7,655 nt of DNA, taken from CAUZRD01 sp963582255. GTDB lineage: Bacteria; Pseudomonadota; Alphaproteobacteria; Rhizobiales; TMED25. The notes under the pieces were generated by a model. That model saw nothing but the letters and a program-made list of their open reading frames with translations. It did no database searches and had not been told where the DNA came from. A program made the translations under genes and the position numbers. This document shows positions 5,594 through 7,655 of this stretch, piece by piece. Numbering within the stretch: position 1 is the stretch's first letter; each line of letters begins with the position of its first letter. The stretch covers positions 1-7,655 of the forward strand of contig CAUZRD010000097.1 in assembly GCA_963582255.1 (NCBI GenBank). Direction: 5' to 3'.

Positions 5594-7338
5594 GACTTTG
5601 CCCTGCCTGGGCGGGCTGGATTTGTCCAATCCGTATTCGCCGTTCCGCTAGCAATTTCGTCAGGCAGAGGAGCACCCTGGAAAAGGACACCACACAGATG
5701 ATGTCCAACCTCCACAGTTTTATCAAGCCCATGTAGCCCCGAGTTCAGCAATTTTGTAATATGCGTTGGAACGAAATCACGATGCATGATGTCGGCGTGG
5801 GGCGTGTGATAGGGCAGCCCGTTAAGTGATTGTACACGCGTTACAATCTTACGCAGGTTGGGATTTTCGATCAGGAAACGGGAAACACTTTGCCCAGACG
5901 GCGCTGTAACCAGAGCGGCATCAAGCTCAACGACCTGGCGTGGCACGTCCAGAACCAACTCGTGCTTTTCATCAATGTCGGTGCGCTGACCCCTGCGCGG
6001 TTCTTCGGCATTACGTGACTTGTACCAGATGAAATGCCGGGCTTCGGGGGCATCAAGATTTATCTCGAACACCCATGCATATTCGACCCGTATTAATTCT
6101 TGTAATTCGCCAGCTCCCATCTCGGGCACGCCAATGACTTCTTCGTTGATGATCAATGTTCTGACCTGCTGGTCTGCATAGTCCGGTACAAGGTCGATCA
6201 GGAGGGACAAAAGTGTTTCGGTTGTATGCGGGTGGAATCGTTCCTCTATCGAGGCACAAAAGCCAACGAAAGGAGCAGGATCTTCAAGCACACCAACTTC
6301 TAACTGGCTTCTTAGGCTACACAAATCTTTGTGTACACAGCAAAGTTCGGCGGCTAATTTGGGGCCACTAGGATAGCGGATGTAGGGTGTTTTATCCTCG
6401 TCGCGGTAAGTGATTGCCCGTTCAGTAAGCGTTATTAGGCGGTCCAGTAGCTTGGGCTCCGCATTGAGATCAAGCATCTTCGCGCGCTCGATACATTTTT
6501 CACGCACTAGCATCCAGCGGTTAATTAATTTTGGCCAGTTACTGGTGAAGTGCATCAACCCCATGGCCGAAGCATTACCCACTCCCAAATAGCGCGACAT
6601 GGCTGGGTTCAATTGAACAGCAGTAATACCACCTGCCTCACAGGCGAGATGGTTCATCAGGTCAATGGAAAAAACGCGCATCATATATGCGGAAAGCATT
6701 TCTGCTACCAATGACCCGCGTAGCGGATGGTCAGATTCGAGAGTGCGGAAGGTTCTGGTGCCGAAGGTCCCGTTTCCATTCACGCCCGAGTTGCGCATCG
6801 CATACCCCGCGTTCCATAACTTTTCTGCATCGGGTTGACTGCCCGCTGCCAGTGCCGCGACACTATCGTCAAAAAAGCGTGTACTTCGATTGGCGCGGAA
6901 CCAAGTCAGCGTATCGGGCGTTGCGCGGCCGTGGTAAAGCTTGGGAGCTTCTTGTCGAAAGGTTTCAAAATCCGCTTCTGAGATACGCCCTTCGACCATC
7001 GCGCCCATCATATCCCATGCGGCGCCGATGATGCGGAGGGTGCGCCCCTTTTGGGTCGGCTTGAAGGACAGGATTGGAACCGAGAAGATCCAGTTTCCTG
7101 GTGCCTCAATTTGGTAGAGAGCCTCTCCAGCCCCATCTGCTTTGATGTTGAAGCTTATCTTATTGAATGACCAGCGCTCCTCGATCAATTGTTTTATGAA
7201 CGCGCGTGTTGCACTGATGCGAGACGGTTGCAGCGCCGCAAGACGCTCGGGCCGCATCATCAGAGTGGCCGAGCGGAGTGCGCACTGGACCGGCGGCTCG
7301 AGCGCGCTTTCGATCGGTTCAGATTGTCTTACTGTCAT
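5590..7338 (-). CDS. Large conserved-looking protein of unknown function (582 aa), first gene of the operon
   Basis: The ATG at 7338 has a good Shine-Dalgarno (GGAG, 5 nt upstream) and yields 582 residues. There is no signal peptide or clear membrane helix, so it is likely cytoplasmic. I recall similar long, unnamed alphaproteobacterial proteins but no function. Motif-like stretches that look conserved are MMRPERLAALQPSRISATR (27-45), FRANRSTRFFDDSV (147-160), AGYAMRNSGVNGNGTFG (177-193) and LNPAMSRYLGVGNASAMGL (243-261). The Gly/Asn-rich segments at 182-193 and 251-257 look like ligand-binding or catalytic loops. The middle (about 270-400) is helical and charged. The C-terminal third is less distinctive but has a His-bearing stretch, HTPHADIMHRDFVPTH. 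The stop overlaps the next start (ATGA). Being first in a unit with an M19-like enzyme and facing an IclR gene suggests a catabolic role. No known enzyme family could be assigned. Confidence 0.9.
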   Translation of the reverse strand: MTVRQSEPIESALEPPVQCALRSATLMMRPERLAALQPSRISATRAFIKQLIEERWSFNKISFNIKADGAGEALYQIEAPGNWIFSVPILSFKPTQKGRTLRIIGAAWDMMGAMVEGRISEADFETFRQEAPKLYHGRATPDTLTWFRANRSTRFFDDSVAALAAGSQPDAEKLWNAGYAMRNSGVNGNGTFGTRTFRTLESDHPLRGSLVAEMLSAYMMRVFSIDLMNHLACEAGGITAVQLNPAMSRYLGVGNASAMGLMHFTSNWPKLINRWMLVREKCIERAKMLDLNAEPKLLDRLITLTERAITYRDEDKTPYIRYPSGPKLAAELCCVHKDLCSLRSQLEVGVLEDPAPFVGFCASIEERFHPHTTETLLSLLIDLVPDYADQQVRTLIINEEVIGVPEMGAGELQELIRVEYAWVFEINLDAPEARHFIWYKSRNAEEPRRGQRTDIDEKHELVLDVPRQVVELDAALVTAPSGQSVSRFLIENPNLRKIVTRVQSLNGLPYHTPHADIMHRDFVPTHITKLLNSGLHGLDKTVEVGHHLCGVLFQGAPLPDEIASGTANTDWTNPARPGRAKS

Positions 7339-7360
7339 CTCTTCTCCAAGTACCTTAATC

Positions 7361-7389
7361 TTGTATTCATATAAAATACATCATATAGT
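7361..7389 (+). promoter_or_regulatory. Candidate promoter of the IclR-family gene
   Basis: On the plus strand TTGTAT (7361-7366) and TATAGT (7384-7389) are separated by exactly 17 bp; the -10 matches 5 of 6 consensus bases and the -35 matches 4. The -35 and spacer coincide with the 7362-7380 inverted repeat, and the -10 overlaps the left arm of the 7386-7401 palindrome. This is the pattern expected for autoregulation. The leader to ATG 7501 would be about 105 nt. Confidence 0.5.
7362..7380. repeat. Inverted repeat TGTATT-N7-AATACA, possible operator
   Basis: The 6-bp arms TGTATT (7362-7367) and AATACA (7375-7380) are perfect inverted complements around a 7-nt AT-rich spacer. The half-site GTATT/AATAC is the same as in the neighbouring palindrome at 7386-7401, so the two may be a strong and a weak site for one regulator. 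Confidence 0.4.
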
Positions 7390-7401
7390 ATTGAAATACT
7401 A
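7386..7401. promoter_or_regulatory. Perfect 16-bp palindrome TAGTATT-GA-AATACTA, probable operator of the IclR protein
   Basis: Seven-base perfect arms flank a 2-nt spacer in the gap between the operon start (7338) and the divergent IclR start (7501). The size fits IclR-type operators, which are usually short palindromes of about 14-16 bp. It overlaps the predicted -10 elements on both strands, so one bound dimer could control both directions. The IclR assignment rests on position, not on a known consensus. Confidence 0.55.
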
Positions 7402-7423
7402 ACCGTGATTCGTCGGAAATCAA
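7396..7423 (-). promoter_or_regulatory. Candidate promoter of the leftward operon
   Basis: On the minus strand TTGATT (7423-7418) and TAGTAT (7401-7396) are spaced 16 bp apart, each matching 4 of 6 sigma-70 consensus bases. The -10 is one arm of the 16-bp palindrome at 7386-7401, so a protein bound there would block initiation. The predicted leader before the ATG at 7338 is about 50 nt. Confidence 0.45.
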
Positions 7424-7500
7424 GAGAAATCTGGAAAAGGGGCTTGTGCCTTTGCCGTTTATCATCAATCGTTCTGCATATCATCCTCAGGAGAACAACC

Positions 7501-7655
7501 ATGAAAAAATCTAGATCTGAAGTGACACCTGGGGGGGTGCGCAGCCTCTCGACGGCAACGAAGGTCCTGACGATGCTTGATTTTATCGCCTCAAAACCAA
7601 CACCGATGCGACTCAGCGATATATGTAAGGAATTGAAAATGGCGCGCGCTACAGC
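7501..7655 (+). CDS. IclR-family transcriptional regulator, N-terminal part (cut by window edge)
   Basis: The ATG at 7501 follows AGGAG with 7-nt spacing, a clear ribosome binding site. The 51 complete codons visible give MKKSRSEVTPGGVRSLSTAT, then KVLTMLDFIAS and PMRLSDICKELKMARATA. This is the usual opening of IclR proteins: a helix with VRSLxxAxxVLxxLxxIA, then LSxIxxxxxMxxxTA of the winged helix-turn-helix. The C-terminal GAF-like ligand domain lies outside the window. It is divergent from the operon beginning at 7338, and the 162-bp gap has palindromes overlapping both predicted promoters, so it is the likely local regulator. The family assignment is good despite truncation; the effector is unknown. 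Confidence 0.87.
   Translation, partial: MKKSRSEVTPGGVRSLSTATKVLTMLDFIASKPTPMRLSDICKELKMARAT

Noticed and set aside
5160..5651. Plus-strand open frame of 163 codons
   Set aside because: It is antisense to the 243-aa protein and the junction with the 582-aa gene. Its Ser/Arg-rich composition is typical of a shadow frame.
7435..7453. Small hairpin AAAGGGGC-TTGT-GCCTTT in the IclR leader
   Set aside because: It needs a 2-nt bulge and is short. It is not enough to call an attenuator or riboswitch.
1..7655. CRISPR array, tRNA or rRNA
   Set aside because: No regularly spaced direct repeats, cloverleaf-like segments or rRNA-like sequence were seen on reading both strands.

Overview
The window looks like an accessory or catabolic region of an alphaproteobacterium, most likely a marine Rhodobacterales-type organism. 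I infer this from protein style only: a COG3000-type sterol desaturase, an M19 dipeptidase of the divergent 'GFQN' subgroup, a Tat-exported family 5 solute-binding protein, and a long uncharacterised protein of a kind I recall from alphaproteobacteria. Base composition appears to be roughly half G+C. No taxonomic marker gene is present.

Layout. Positions 1-561 (minus) hold the N-terminal 187 residues of a sterol desaturase/fatty acid hydroxylase family protein that runs off the left edge. It is divergent from a LysR-family regulator (659-1603, plus); the 97-bp AT-rich gap between them holds a candidate LysR box. Positions 1604-2111 hold no intact gene, but on the minus strand contain a decayed IS3-family OrfA fragment (about 1660-1807) and a good intrinsic terminator (2032-2060).

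The main unit is a leftward gene set between about 7338 and 2112. It comprises a 582-aa protein of unknown function (7338-5590), a 243-aa protein of unknown function joined by an ATGA stop/start overlap (5593-4862), and an M19-family dipeptidase-like protein overlapping it by 7 nt (4868-3903). After a 198-bp gap with its own repeat structure comes a Tat-exported family 5 ABC solute-binding protein (3704-2112), followed by the terminator. An IclR-family regulator starts divergently at 7501 and is cut by the right edge. The 162-bp IclR/operon gap carries two nested inverted repeats that overlap plausible -10 elements of both divergent promoters, a typical layout for a local regulator.

How the genes may work together (inference): the periplasmic binding protein captures a peptide or amino-acid-like compound. 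The three cytoplasmic proteins (M19-like enzyme plus two unknowns) process it, under control of the IclR protein, which may respond to the compound or a product. No permease or ATPase for the transporter lies in the window, and the terminator after the binding protein suggests it is an orphan component here. The M19 protein lacks the usual HxD metal motif and carries Gln where the bridging Glu is expected, so its reaction may not be ordinary dipeptide hydrolysis. The 582-aa / 243-aa / M19 trio is the best candidate for an undescribed pathway.
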